Assembly: GCF_001598555.1 (NCBI RefSeq)
Contig: NZ_BCZE01000040.1
Span: 1-64,000, forward strand
Source of the DNA: Novosphingobium rosa NBRC 15208
GTDB lineage: Bacteria; Pseudomonadota; Alphaproteobacteria; Sphingomonadales; Sphingomonadaceae
DNA length: 64,000 nucleotides
Direction of reading: 5' to 3'
The stretch's first letter is position 1; each line of letters opens with the position of its first letter. A program made the translations under genes and the position numbers. Below, piece by piece: positions 1 to 6,884 of this stretch. Under the pieces are notes generated by a model that worked only from the letters and a program-made list of their open reading frames with translations, did no database searches and was not told the origin of the DNA.

Positions 1-18
1 ACTTGTCTTTCTCAAACT

Positions 19-513
19 TTAAATCGCTTCAGCAATCGCCAAGGCCAGCGCCTCGATCCCTTGCGCATCTTCTTCATCGAAACGCGCCTTCTCCGGGCTG
101 TCGAGGTCGATCACCGCGATCACCTTGCCATCCCGCACCACGGGCACCACCAGCTCTGACTGGCTGGCTGCGTCGCAAGCGATATGGCCCGGGAAGGCAT
201 GCACATCGGCGACCAGCTGCGTCAGCCCGGAGGCCGCCGCCGTGCCGCAAACGCCCTTGCCGAAGGGGATGCGGATGCAGGCTGGCTTGCCGATGAAGGG
301 GCCAAGGACTAGCTCGTCTTCCACATTGCGGTAGAAGCCGGCCCAGTTCAGCGTGGGCAGCATCTGCCAGATCAGCGCTGCGACGTTGGCCATGTTGGCC
401 ACCTTGTCGGGCTCTCCGGCGATCAGGGCTTGGGCGGCCTGGGTGAGGTCGCGATAGGTTTCGGCCTTGGATTGGCCGGGGAGGGGGGCAAAGTCGAACA
501 TGGGCCCCGTCAT
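19..513 (-). CDS. msrC: Free methionine-(R)-sulfoxide reductase (GAF domain)
   Basis: A 164-residue single GAF-domain protein that should reduce free methionine-(R)-sulfoxide in the cytoplasm. The three cysteines of the family are visible at residues 79 (GKPACIRIPF), 89 (GKGVCGTAA) and 113 (HIACDAASQSE). The C-terminal IDLDSPEKARFDEEDA stretch is also typical. Length matches the family (about 160). ATG at 513 is used; a second Met five residues in (501) is an alternative start. Only 49 bp separate it from the divergent dehydrogenase gene. Confidence 0.93.
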   Translation of the reverse strand: MTGPMFDFAPLPGQSKAETYRDLTQAAQALIAGEPDKVANMANVAALIWQMLPTLNWAGFYRNVEDELVLGPFIGKPACIRIPFGKGVCGTAAASGLTQLVADVHAFPGHIACDAASQSELVVPVVRDGKVIAVIDLDSPEKARFDEEDAQGIEALALAIAEAI

Positions 514-562
514 ACTGCTTCTGGTGCTTGCCGCCTAGGGCGTGCTGTCCTATCCACATGCG

Positions 563-2038
563 ATGAGCCCTTTTCTTCGCAAATTGCTGATCGGCACGGG
601 CATTGCCGTGGTCGGTCTCGGCGCCTTCACTGGCTGGGTGTGGTATGGGAATCCCTCGGCGGAGCCCATCGAGCAGTTCGAGGGCACCAAGCCCCGCATT
701 GTCGATCCGCAGCCCGAAAAGATCCCCAGCATCGCGGTTTATAAGCCCGCTGGCTGGGATGCGGGCGCTGCGCCTCAGGCGGCGCCGGGCATGCAGGTGA
801 CTCGCTTTGCCGAAGGGCTGGCGCATCCGCGCACGCTTTACACGCTGCCCAATGGCGATGTGCTGGCCGCGCTGACCGGCCCGCCCAAGGGCAATGACTC
901 GGGCGGGATCTTCGGCTTTATCCAGCGCACGCTGGTGGGTTTTGTCGGCGGTGGCGATACCTCGGCGGATGAGATCGTGCTGCTGCGTGACAGCAAGGGC
1001 ATCGGCAAGGCCGATCAGCGTTTCGTGCTGCGCCATGACGATCTGCACAGCCCGAGCGGCATGGCCTATGCCGATGGCAAGCTCTACATCGCCAATGACA
1101 ATGCCGTTCTGGCTTTCGACTACAAGATTGGCGACACCACGCTGACCGGCAAGCCGCACAAGGTCATGGACCTGCCCGGCGGCGGCAACCACTGGATGCG
1201 CAACCTGCTGATGGCCCCGGATGGCAAGACGATGTTCGTGGCCATCGGATCGGCCTCCAACATCGGCGAGCGGGGCATGCAGGCCGAGGAAGGCCGCGCC
1301 ATGATCGAGCAGATCGACATCGCCAAGATCGCCACCGGCAAATGGCCCGCGCGTCGCTATGCGGCGGGCATGCGCAATCCCAACGGCATGGCCTGGAATC
1401 CCGCCACCGGCGAGATGTGGACCGTGGTCAACGAGCGCGATCAGCTCGGCCCGAATCTGGTGCCGGATTATCTGACCAACGTGCCCGCCGGCGCGCATTA
1501 CGGTTGGCCCTGGTACTACTGGAAGGACAAGCAGGACGATCGCGTCGATGCGCCGATCCCCGAGTACCTCACCGATTATGTCCGCAAGCCGGAATACGCC
1601 ATGGGGCCGCATGTGGCGGCGCTGGGTCTGGTGTTCGGGCAGGATGGTTCGCACCTTGGCGAGCAATATGCCAGCGGCGCCTTCATCGCTCGCCATGGCT
1701 CGTGGAATCGCCGCCCGGCGGTGGGTTACGATGTGGTCTATGTGCAGTTCGACGATCACGGCAATCCGCAGGGTCTGCCCAAGCCGATCCTGACCGGCTT
1801 CTTCGACAGCAAGGGGGCGCATGGGCGGCCTGTCTGGCTGCAGTGGGCCAAGGATGGGGCTCTGCTGGTCAGCGACGATACGGCAGGGATTATCTGGCGC
1901 GTGTTCGCTCCGGGCGCGAAGCCGGCGATGGCGCCCAAGCCTTTGCCGACCGAGCATCTGCCTGCGCCCAAGGATCTGAAGGATCCGAATAGGCAGTATA
2001 GTGCCGATTTTCAGGCTGATTCAAAGGTTAAGCAGTAA
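563..2038 (+). CDS. Membrane-anchored PQQ-type sugar (sorbosone) dehydrogenase family protein
   Basis: A 491-residue protein with one N-terminal membrane segment (about residues 8-27) followed by a six-bladed propeller domain of the glucose/sorbosone dehydrogenase family, probably facing the periplasm. Family-like stretches are MRNPNGMAWNPATGEMW near the middle and RHGSWNRRPAVGYDVV towards the C-terminus. The frame is open from a GTG at 542, but ATG 563 gives a normal signal-anchor start (MSPFLRKLL), so I use that. The substrate cannot be told from the sequence. It reads convergently into a repeat element. Confidence 0.85.
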   Translation: MSPFLRKLLIGTGIAVVGLGAFTGWVWYGNPSAEPIEQFEGTKPRIVDPQPEKIPSIAVYKPAGWDAGAAPQAAPGMQVTRFAEGLAHPRTLYTLPNGDVLAALTGPPKGNDSGGIFGFIQRTLVGFVGGGDTSADEIVLLRDSKGIGKADQRFVLRHDDLHSPSGMAYADGKLYIANDNAVLAFDYKIGDTTLTGKPHKVMDLPGGGNHWMRNLLMAPDGKTMFVAIGSASNIGERGMQAEEGRAMIEQIDIAKIATGKWPARRYAAGMRNPNGMAWNPATGEMWTVVNERDQLGPNLVPDYLTNVPAGAHYGWPWYYWKDKQDDRVDAPIPEYLTDYVRKPEYAMGPHVAALGLVFGQDGSHLGEQYASGAFIARHGSWNRRPAVGYDVVYVQFDDHGNPQGLPKPILTGFFDSKGAHGRPVWLQWAKDGALLVSDDTAGIIWRVFAPGAKPAMAPKPLPTEHLPAPKDLKDPNRQYSADFQADSKVKQ

Positions 2039-2047
2039 GGGGTAAGT

Positions 2048-2259
2048 GCGAGGGTGTTACACCCTCGCGCTCCCATTCGTGTCTACGTTGCGCATCGGGT
2101 TCGGCCTTGCGCTTCGTTTGCGCCGCTGTGTGTAGAATCCGTTGGCGTTCTGACCAGAATCTGACTGCCCGCGGCGCAGAGAGGTCAGGCGCAAGGATCG
2201 GGCGCCGCTGTCGTTGCGTCGGGAGACGTTCCGGGAGCGCGAGGGGGTAACCCCCTCGC
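2048..2259 (+). repeat. Intergenic repeat element copy 1 (orientation A)
   Basis: A 212-bp copy of the dispersed element. It starts with a GCGAGGG/CCCTCGC hairpin (2048-2068) followed by GCTCCC and the block GTTGCGCATCGGGTTCGGCC. It carries GCCCGCGGCGC inside and ends with GACGTTCCGGGAGC plus a second hairpin (2239-2259). A pyrimidine tract (TTGTCTTTCCTTCTT) follows. It lies between two convergent genes and fills the whole gap. Confidence 0.9.
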
Positions 2260-2273
2260 ATTGTCTTTCCTTC

Positions 2274-3104
2274 TTAAATCTGCTTCCCCACTCGTCCCGC
2301 CAATTCGGTGATATAGTGCGAAGCGATACGCCCTGACCTTCCACCGCGCCGCTTCGACCATTCCAGCGCGTCGGAGACTTCCCATTCCAGCCCATAGGCC
2401 GCCGCATAGCCCCGGATAATTCCGAGGTAATCGTCCTGGCTGCAATTGTGGAAGCCGATGGAGAGGCCGAAGCGGTCGGCCAGAGCCAGTTGGTCATCCA
2501 CGGCGTCACGCGGGTTGATGGGGTCGTCCTGCTCGGACATGTGGCGTGAGACGATGGCGCGGCGGTTCGCGGTGACGGCCAGACGCACATTGCGCGGGCG
2601 GGCTTCCACGCCGCCTTCCAGCCAGCTGCGCAGGGCTCGGGGGCCGGCGGTGTCGCCTTCCTCGAAGCCCAGGTCGTCGATGAAGACCAGGAAGGGCCGG
2701 TTCACATCGCGCAGCACCGAGAACAGCGTGGTCAGCGAGGAGAGCGCGTCGGGCGCCACCTGCACCAGAGCGAGATCGGTGCCATGGTCCTCGCGGGCGT
2801 GGCGCAGGCTGGCGCGCAGCAGGGCGGATTTGCCCATGCCGCGCGATCCCCACAGCAGCATGTCATGCGCGGCGTGGCCGTGGGCGTGGCGCAGCACGTT
2901 GTCGACCACCTTTGCCTTCTGTTCGTCCACGCCATAGATCAGGTCGAGCGAGGCGGCCTCGATGGTGGCGACGGCACGGGGCTGGATGCCGTTCCACACA
3001 TAGGCTGGGGCGGCGGACCAGTCGATGGGGCTGGCGGTGGGGGCGGCGATGCGCTCCAGCGCGGCGATGACGCGCTCGATCTGGGCAGTGAGTTGATCGC
3101 TCAT
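2274..3104 (-). CDS. DUF815 family AAA+ ATPase
   Basis: A 276-residue P-loop ATPase of the DUF815 family. Walker A is GSRGMGKSA (about residues 86-94) and Walker B is FLVFIDDLGFEE (about 138-149). A sensor-like AVTANRRAIVSRH and an arginine-rich lid (SKRRGGRSGRIASHY) follow. This family is widespread in proteobacteria but its substrate is not established, so no function is asserted. It is divergent from the threonylcarbamoyl-AMP synthase gene, with a strong inverted repeat in the gap. Confidence 0.88.
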   Translation of the reverse strand: MSDQLTAQIERVIAALERIAAPTASPIDWSAAPAYVWNGIQPRAVATIEAASLDLIYGVDEQKAKVVDNVLRHAHGHAAHDMLLWGSRGMGKSALLRASLRHAREDHGTDLALVQVAPDALSSLTTLFSVLRDVNRPFLVFIDDLGFEEGDTAGPRALRSWLEGGVEARPRNVRLAVTANRRAIVSRHMSEQDDPINPRDAVDDQLALADRFGLSIGFHNCSQDDYLGIIRGYAAAYGLEWEVSDALEWSKRRGGRSGRIASHYITELAGRVGKQI

Positions 3105-3122
3105 GGTTCTCTCTCAGACGGA

Positions 3123-3164
3123 GCGTTTTCGAGCCGGATGTCAATCCGGCGGCTCGGAAAACGC
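3123..3164. other. Strong imperfect inverted repeat in divergent promoter region
   Basis: GCGTTTTC (3123-3130) is the exact reverse complement of GAAAACGC (3157-3164). The inner parts GAGCCGGAT and ATCCGGCGGCTC also pair with a small bulge, giving a 42-nt hairpin. It sits 19 bp upstream of the DUF815 start and 95 bp upstream of tsaC. No T-run follows on either side, so it is not an obvious intrinsic terminator. Confidence 0.7.
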
Positions 3165-3258
3165 GACCACAGACAAATGTCGCGGCACACCTTGCAAATT
3201 CGAGCGGGGAGGGGAAGCCTCTCTTGGCGCTTTCGGCGCCTGTGCCTATAGCGAGGCG

Positions 3259-4200
3259 ATGAGCACCCCCATCCTTCTGCCCGCCGATGAGGCCGGGCTG
3301 GCGCAGGCCATCGCGCGCCTGACCGCGGGCGAACCCGTCGCCGTGCCCACCGAGACGGTCTATGGCCTGGCCGCGCGCGCGGATCGCGCCGAGGCGGTGG
3401 CGGCCATCTATCGCGCCAAGGGGCGGCCTGATTTCAACCCGCTGATCGTGCATGTCAGCGATGTGGCGGCGGCTGAAAGACTGGCTGTGCTGGATGAGCG
3501 GGCGCGAGTTTTGGCGCAGGCCTTTTGGCCCGGTGCGCTGACGATGGTGCTGCCGCGCCGCGAAGGCGCTCCGCTGGCTGAGGCCGTGACGGCGGGCTTG
3601 CCGACCGTGGCGCTGCGTTGCCCGGCGCATCCGGTGATGCGGCAGATATTGGCGCAATCGGGGTTGGCGCTGGCCGCGCCTTCGGCCAATCGCAGCGGCG
3701 GAGTCAGCCCGACACGGGCCGGGCACGTCGCTGAATCGCTGGCCGGACGCATCGGGCTCGTGCTTGATGGCGGAGCCTGCGCTCAGGGGCTGGAATCGAC
3801 CATTGTCGTGCTGCGTGAGGGCGGGGGGTGGCAGGTGCTGCGCCCGGGCCCGATCACCGCTCAGGCGATCGCGCAGGTGCTTGGGGAGGGTGAACGGGCC
3901 TTGTCACCCAATGCCGGGATCGAGGCGCCTGGCCAGATGACCAGCCATTATGCCCCTGGCAAACCAGTGCGCCTGAATGCGCGAGAGGCAGAGGCGGATG
4001 AATTCCACATCGGCTTTGGCGCGATTGCCGGGGCGATGAATCTGTCGCCCTCCGGCGATCTGGCTGAAGCGGCGGCGAATCTTTACACCGCGCTCCATGC
4101 CTCGGCGCAGGCGGATCAGCCGCGCGTGGCCGTCGCCCCCGTGCCGAACAGCGACATTGGCGAGGCGATCAACGATCGCCTGCGCCGCGCCGCCGCCTGA
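3259..4200 (+). CDS. tsaC: L-threonylcarbamoyladenylate synthase (Sua5/YrdC)
   Basis: A 313-residue enzyme that makes threonylcarbamoyl-AMP from threonine, bicarbonate and ATP for the t6A37 modification of ANN-decoding tRNAs. Family motifs are PTETVYGLA (about residues 30-38), KGRPDFNPLIVH (about 55-66) and SANRSGGVSPT (about 142-152). The linker MTSHYAPGKPVRL and extra C-terminal domain make this the long Sua5 type. The frame is open upstream to 3103, but ATG 3259 aligns with the family start. Confidence 0.93.
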   Translation: MSTPILLPADEAGLAQAIARLTAGEPVAVPTETVYGLAARADRAEAVAAIYRAKGRPDFNPLIVHVSDVAAAERLAVLDERARVLAQAFWPGALTMVLPRREGAPLAEAVTAGLPTVALRCPAHPVMRQILAQSGLALAAPSANRSGGVSPTRAGHVAESLAGRIGLVLDGGACAQGLESTIVVLREGGGWQVLRPGPITAQAIAQVLGEGERALSPNAGIEAPGQMTSHYAPGKPVRLNAREAEADEFHIGFGAIAGAMNLSPSGDLAEAAANLYTALHASAQADQPRVAVAPVPNSDIGEAINDRLRRAAA

Positions 4201-4201
4201 G

Positions 4202-4918
4202 TCAGGCCTCGCACACCACCTTGCCGGTGCCCATGGCATGGACCTCGCATTTGGCGCGGCCCTTCACATGCACCGAGCCTGTGCCCAGAATGCTGGCCTT
4301 GATGTCGCCATCCGAGGCGAATTCGGCATCGCCCGTTCCGGCGATGTTGATCTCCGCCTTGTCGACCTTCAGATGGCCCATATGGGCGTTGCCGGTGCCA
4401 GCGATGTTCAGCTCCAGCCCGCCGGCGGTGCCGCCCGCCTCGTAATTGCCGGTGCCGGCGATGTTCACCTCCAGCTTGGTGACGGCGATTTGCGGCGTCT
4501 GGATGGTGCCCGAACCCGCGACAGAAATCTGCGAGTTCTGAGCCAGTGCCACGGCGGTGATGTGGCCCGATCCTGCCATTGTCAGCGATTTGGGCGCTGG
4601 CATGGTGACGTCCACCGTGATCAACCCCTGATTGCTGACACCCGGCTTGCGCAGAATGCCCAAAGTGCCATCCTTGAGCGTGAAGCGCAGCACATTGTCG
4701 GTGTCGCCATAGACGCGAATCGCCAGCTTTTCACCCTGATGCACGCTCACCGTATCAGGGCCGAGCAGCACCAGCTCATTGGCCTCGGCATGAGTCAGGT
4801 CGAGCTCGGCAAGCGGCTTGCCCTTTTCGCCATTGATCGAGATATCGGCTGAGTCACAGGCGGACAGCGCCATCATCAGCCCCAGCGGAATCAGCGCGCC
4901 AAATTTGCGGATGTCCAT
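4202..4918 (-). CDS. GIN-domain (DUF2807) lipoprotein
   Basis: A 238-residue exported protein. The N-terminus MDIRKFGALIPLGLMMALSAC ends in a lipobox (LSAC), so it should be lipidated. The rest is a head GIN-type auto-adhesin/DUF2807 beta-helix with repeated AGSG, AGTGN and AGTGDAE turns. ATG 4918 is chosen because GAGGAG lies 8-13 nt before it; the longer open frame to 4978 has no such site. It ends 2 bp from the convergent tsaC stop. Role unknown. Confidence 0.88.
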   Translation of the reverse strand: MDIRKFGALIPLGLMMALSACDSADISINGEKGKPLAELDLTHAEANELVLLGPDTVSVHQGEKLAIRVYGDTDNVLRFTLKDGTLGILRKPGVSNQGLITVDVTMPAPKSLTMAGSGHITAVALAQNSQISVAGSGTIQTPQIAVTKLEVNIAGTGNYEAGGTAGGLELNIAGTGNAHMGHLKVDKAEINIAGTGDAEFASDGDIKASILGTGSVHVKGRAKCEVHAMGTGKVVCEA

Positions 4919-4990
4919 CTTGTGGGTCTCCTCTCGGATGTGTGTTGGTTGTATAATACACATGGGAAGGAAGAACAAGAAGGGGAAAAT

Positions 4991-5196
4991 GCGAGGGTCA
5001 TCACCCTCGCGCTCCCTTTAATGTCTATGTGGCGCACAGAGGTCAGCCAAAGAGCAACGTCGCCGCCGCCGCAGGCAGATTTCCTTCCATTCCAGATCTG
5101 ACTGCCTGCGGCGCGGAGAGGCTGGGCGCAAGGATCGGGTGCCGCTGCCTTATCGCCGGGAGACGGAATGGGAGCGCGAGGGGGTAACCCCCTCGC
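4991..5196 (+). repeat. Intergenic repeat element copy 2 (orientation A)
   Basis: A 206-bp copy with hairpin ends at 4991-5010 and about 5176-5196. Inner blocks are GCTCCCTTTAATGTCTA on the left, the GCCGCAGGC/GCCTGCGGCGC pair in the middle, and GGGAGACGGAATGGGAGC on the right. It occupies most of the 350-bp gap between the GIN lipoprotein and carD. The rest of that gap is the carD terminator. Confidence 0.9.
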
Positions 5197-5215
5197 ATCT
5201 GTCCTCTTCAAAACC

Positions 5216-5244
5216 AAAAAAAGGGCCACCCTCGCGGGCAGCCC
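5216..5244 (-). terminator. Intrinsic terminator of carD
   Basis: On the minus strand, GGGCTGCCC, loop GCGA, GGGTGGCCC (nine pairs including two G-U) is followed by a run of seven T. It lies 25 bp downstream of the carD stop, which makes it a textbook Rho-independent terminator. Confidence 0.9.
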
Positions 5245-5268
5245 CTTCTTCGCACCGTGGCTGAAAAC

Positions 5269-5799
5269 TCAGACCGCGGCGGCTTCGTAGTACTTGGGCG
5301 CATGCTCGTTGAGGATCACGAGGATCTTCTTGAGCGCTGCGGGTTCGTCGGTCTTTTCCATGGCCGCCAGTTCGCGGGCGAGGCGGCTGGAAGCAGCCTC
5401 GAAGATCTGGCGTTCGGAGTAGGACTGCTCGGGCTGGTCGTCGGCGCGGAACAGGTCGCGGGTCACCTCGGCGATCGACACAAGGTCGCCCGAGTTGATC
5501 TTGGCTTCATATTCCTGGGCGCGACGCGACCACATGGTGCGCTTGACCTTGGGCTTGCCCTTCAGCGTATCGAGCGCCTCGCGCAGCGTTTTGTCCGAGG
5601 ACAATTTGCGCATGCCGATGGCTTCGATCTTGTTGACGGGCACGCGCAGAGTCATGCGTTCTTTTTCGAATCGCAGCACATAAAGTTCAAGCTTCATGCC
5701 GGCGATTTCCTGCTCGAGCAGTTCGATCACCCGACCGACACCGTGCTTGGGGTAAACGACGTAATCTCCAACATCGAAGGCGTGAGCCCTGGCGGTCAT
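5269..5799 (-). CDS. carD: CarD/CdnL family transcriptional regulator
   Basis: A 176-residue protein of the CarD/CdnL family, which binds the RNA polymerase beta subunit and stabilises open complexes. The N-terminal RNAP-interacting Tudor-like domain is clear (FDVGDYVVYPKHGVGRV at residues 8-22, then LRVPVNKIEAIGMRKL). A helical C-terminal DNA-binding domain follows (MWSRRAQEYEAKINSGD). Length is typical for alphaproteobacteria. It has its own terminator and lies downstream of the helicase/S4/fdxA cluster on the same strand. Confidence 0.95.
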   Translation of the reverse strand: MTARAHAFDVGDYVVYPKHGVGRVIELLEQEIAGMKLELYVLRFEKERMTLRVPVNKIEAIGMRKLSSDKTLREALDTLKGKPKVKRTMWSRRAQEYEAKINSGDLVSIAEVTRDLFRADDQPEQSYSERQIFEAASSRLARELAAMEKTDEPAALKKILVILNEHAPKYYEAAAV

Positions 5800-6213
5800 C
5801 TATCGTCCTTTCGCGCGGCAAGGCTTGCGACCAAGGGGTTGACTCTGAAAGAGAACGGCGCTGTCATGGCGGGAGAAGCCAACAGCGCCTGTCAACGAAG
5901 GTCAGCAAACCTGCCTTTCATGGTGTTTGGGTTTCGACCCGGGTATGCGATGGCTGTAGACCGATTTTGGGAAGACGGTTCCAGTCGCGCGGGGTATTAT
6001 ATATCCCATCTGCAACAAAATTGCCAGAGGCAGAACGCTCACCTCAGCGAAAACGCGGATTACGGGGTGAGAGCGCCTTGTGCATGGGCCTGCATGGCCA
6101 TGGCGCCGATTGGCGGAAACAGGCAGATCACCCCCAGGGCGTGATGAAACGCGCCGGGGGTGCTGCATTTCAAAGTCTGGCTCAGCGCCTGCCGGCAGGC
6201 GCTGATGGCAAGC
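5800..6213. other. 414-bp gap between carD and fdxA
   Basis: No gene is supported here; an 88-codon minus-strand frame at 5902-6168 has no family features and poor codon character. The part next to carD (5800-6000) is relatively AT-rich and should hold the carD promoter. Close to fdxA there are two hairpins: CACCCCC/GGGGGTG arms at about 6127-6161, and a perfect 24-bp palindrome at 6182-6205 whose half is TCAGCGCCTGCC. The palindrome lies 9 bp past the fdxA stop and may end that transcript. Confidence 0.6.
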
Positions 6214-6552
6214 TCAGTCGCCTTCGCCGGGGGCTTCCGAGAACTGGGTTTCGAACTTGCCGTCCTTGCCCTTCCATTCGTCGGCGTCGTCCGGCGCGTC
6301 CTTCTTGACGGTGATGTTGGGCCATTCCGCCGAGAACTTGGCGTTCAGCTCCATCCACTGCTCCAGACCGCTTTCGGTGTCGGGCAGGATCGCTTCGGCG
6401 GGGCACTCGGGCTCGCAGACGCCGCAGTCGATGCATTCGCTGGGGTTGATTACCAGCATGTTCTCGCCTTCGTAGAAGCAGTCCACGGGGCACACTTCCA
6501 CGCAATCCATGTATTTGCAGCGGATACAGGCGTCGGTGACGACATAGGTCAT
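6214..6552 (-). CDS. fdxA: 7Fe (3Fe-4S/4Fe-4S) ferredoxin FdxA
   Basis: A 112-residue seven-iron ferredoxin. Cysteines 9, 17 and 50 fit the 3Fe-4S ligands, and cysteines 21, 40, 43 and 46 fit the 4Fe-4S ligands, the Azotobacter FdI arrangement shifted by one residue. An acidic C-terminal extension (residues 60-112) is typical of the alphaproteobacterial form. Its start overlaps the end of the S4 gene by 4 bp (ATGA), so it is translated with that gene. Confidence 0.96.
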   Translation of the reverse strand: MTYVVTDACIRCKYMDCVEVCPVDCFYEGENMLVINPSECIDCGVCEPECPAEAILPDTESGLEQWMELNAKFSAEWPNITVKKDAPDDADEWKGKDGKFETQFSEAPGEGD

Positions 6553-6884
6553 GGCTGCAAATCCCCTTTCGCTAGGTAAGCCAAATCAGCGCTAATGCTT
6601 GGGGGCGCTGCTAGGGCGGAAACACGCGTTTCGTCAAGCACGCGATAACAGGCCTGGGCTTCGGGGGCGGGGCCGCGACGCGGGGGCAACACCAGAATCT
6701 CGATCACGCGCACGCCATGCGGCAGGGGCAGCACCAGAATATCGCCGGATTTGACCGACGCGCCGGGGCGCTCCACGCGTCGCCCGTTGAGCCGCATATG
6801 GCCCTCCAGCACCCAGTCATGCGCGCGCGGCCGCGTGGGGGAGAGGCGCAGGAACCACAGCAGCTTGTCGATGCGCATGCTCAT
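6549..6884 (-). CDS. RNA-binding S4 domain protein (Hsp15-like)
   Basis: A 111-residue protein with an N-terminal S4 domain: MRIDKLLWFLRLSPTR, then a basic helix and MRLNGRRVERPGASVKSGD. This resembles Hsp15/HslR, which binds 50S subunits carrying stalled nascent chains. It overlaps the helicase stop by 4 bp and fdxA by 4 bp, so the three genes form one tightly coupled unit. The exact RNA target is not deducible. Confidence 0.88.
   Translation of the reverse strand: MSMRIDKLLWFLRLSPTRPRAHDWVLEGHMRLNGRRVERPGASVKSGDILVLPLPHGVRVIEILVLPPRRGPAPEAQACYRVLDETRVSALAAPPSISADLAYLAKGDLQP

Noticed and set aside
74..1957. A 627-codon minus-strand frame across the dehydrogenase gene
   Set aside because: It is the antisense shadow of a clear plus-strand PQQ-type dehydrogenase and shows only arginine/histidine-rich low-similarity sequence, typical of GC-rich shadows.
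2057..2590. Minus-strand frames extending through repeat copy 1
   Set aside because: They read through the repeat element and into the DUF815 gene in another frame; no family similarity.
5902..6168. An 88-codon frame in the carD-fdxA gap
   Set aside because: No Shine-Dalgarno, no recognisable domain, and it overlaps the hairpin region.
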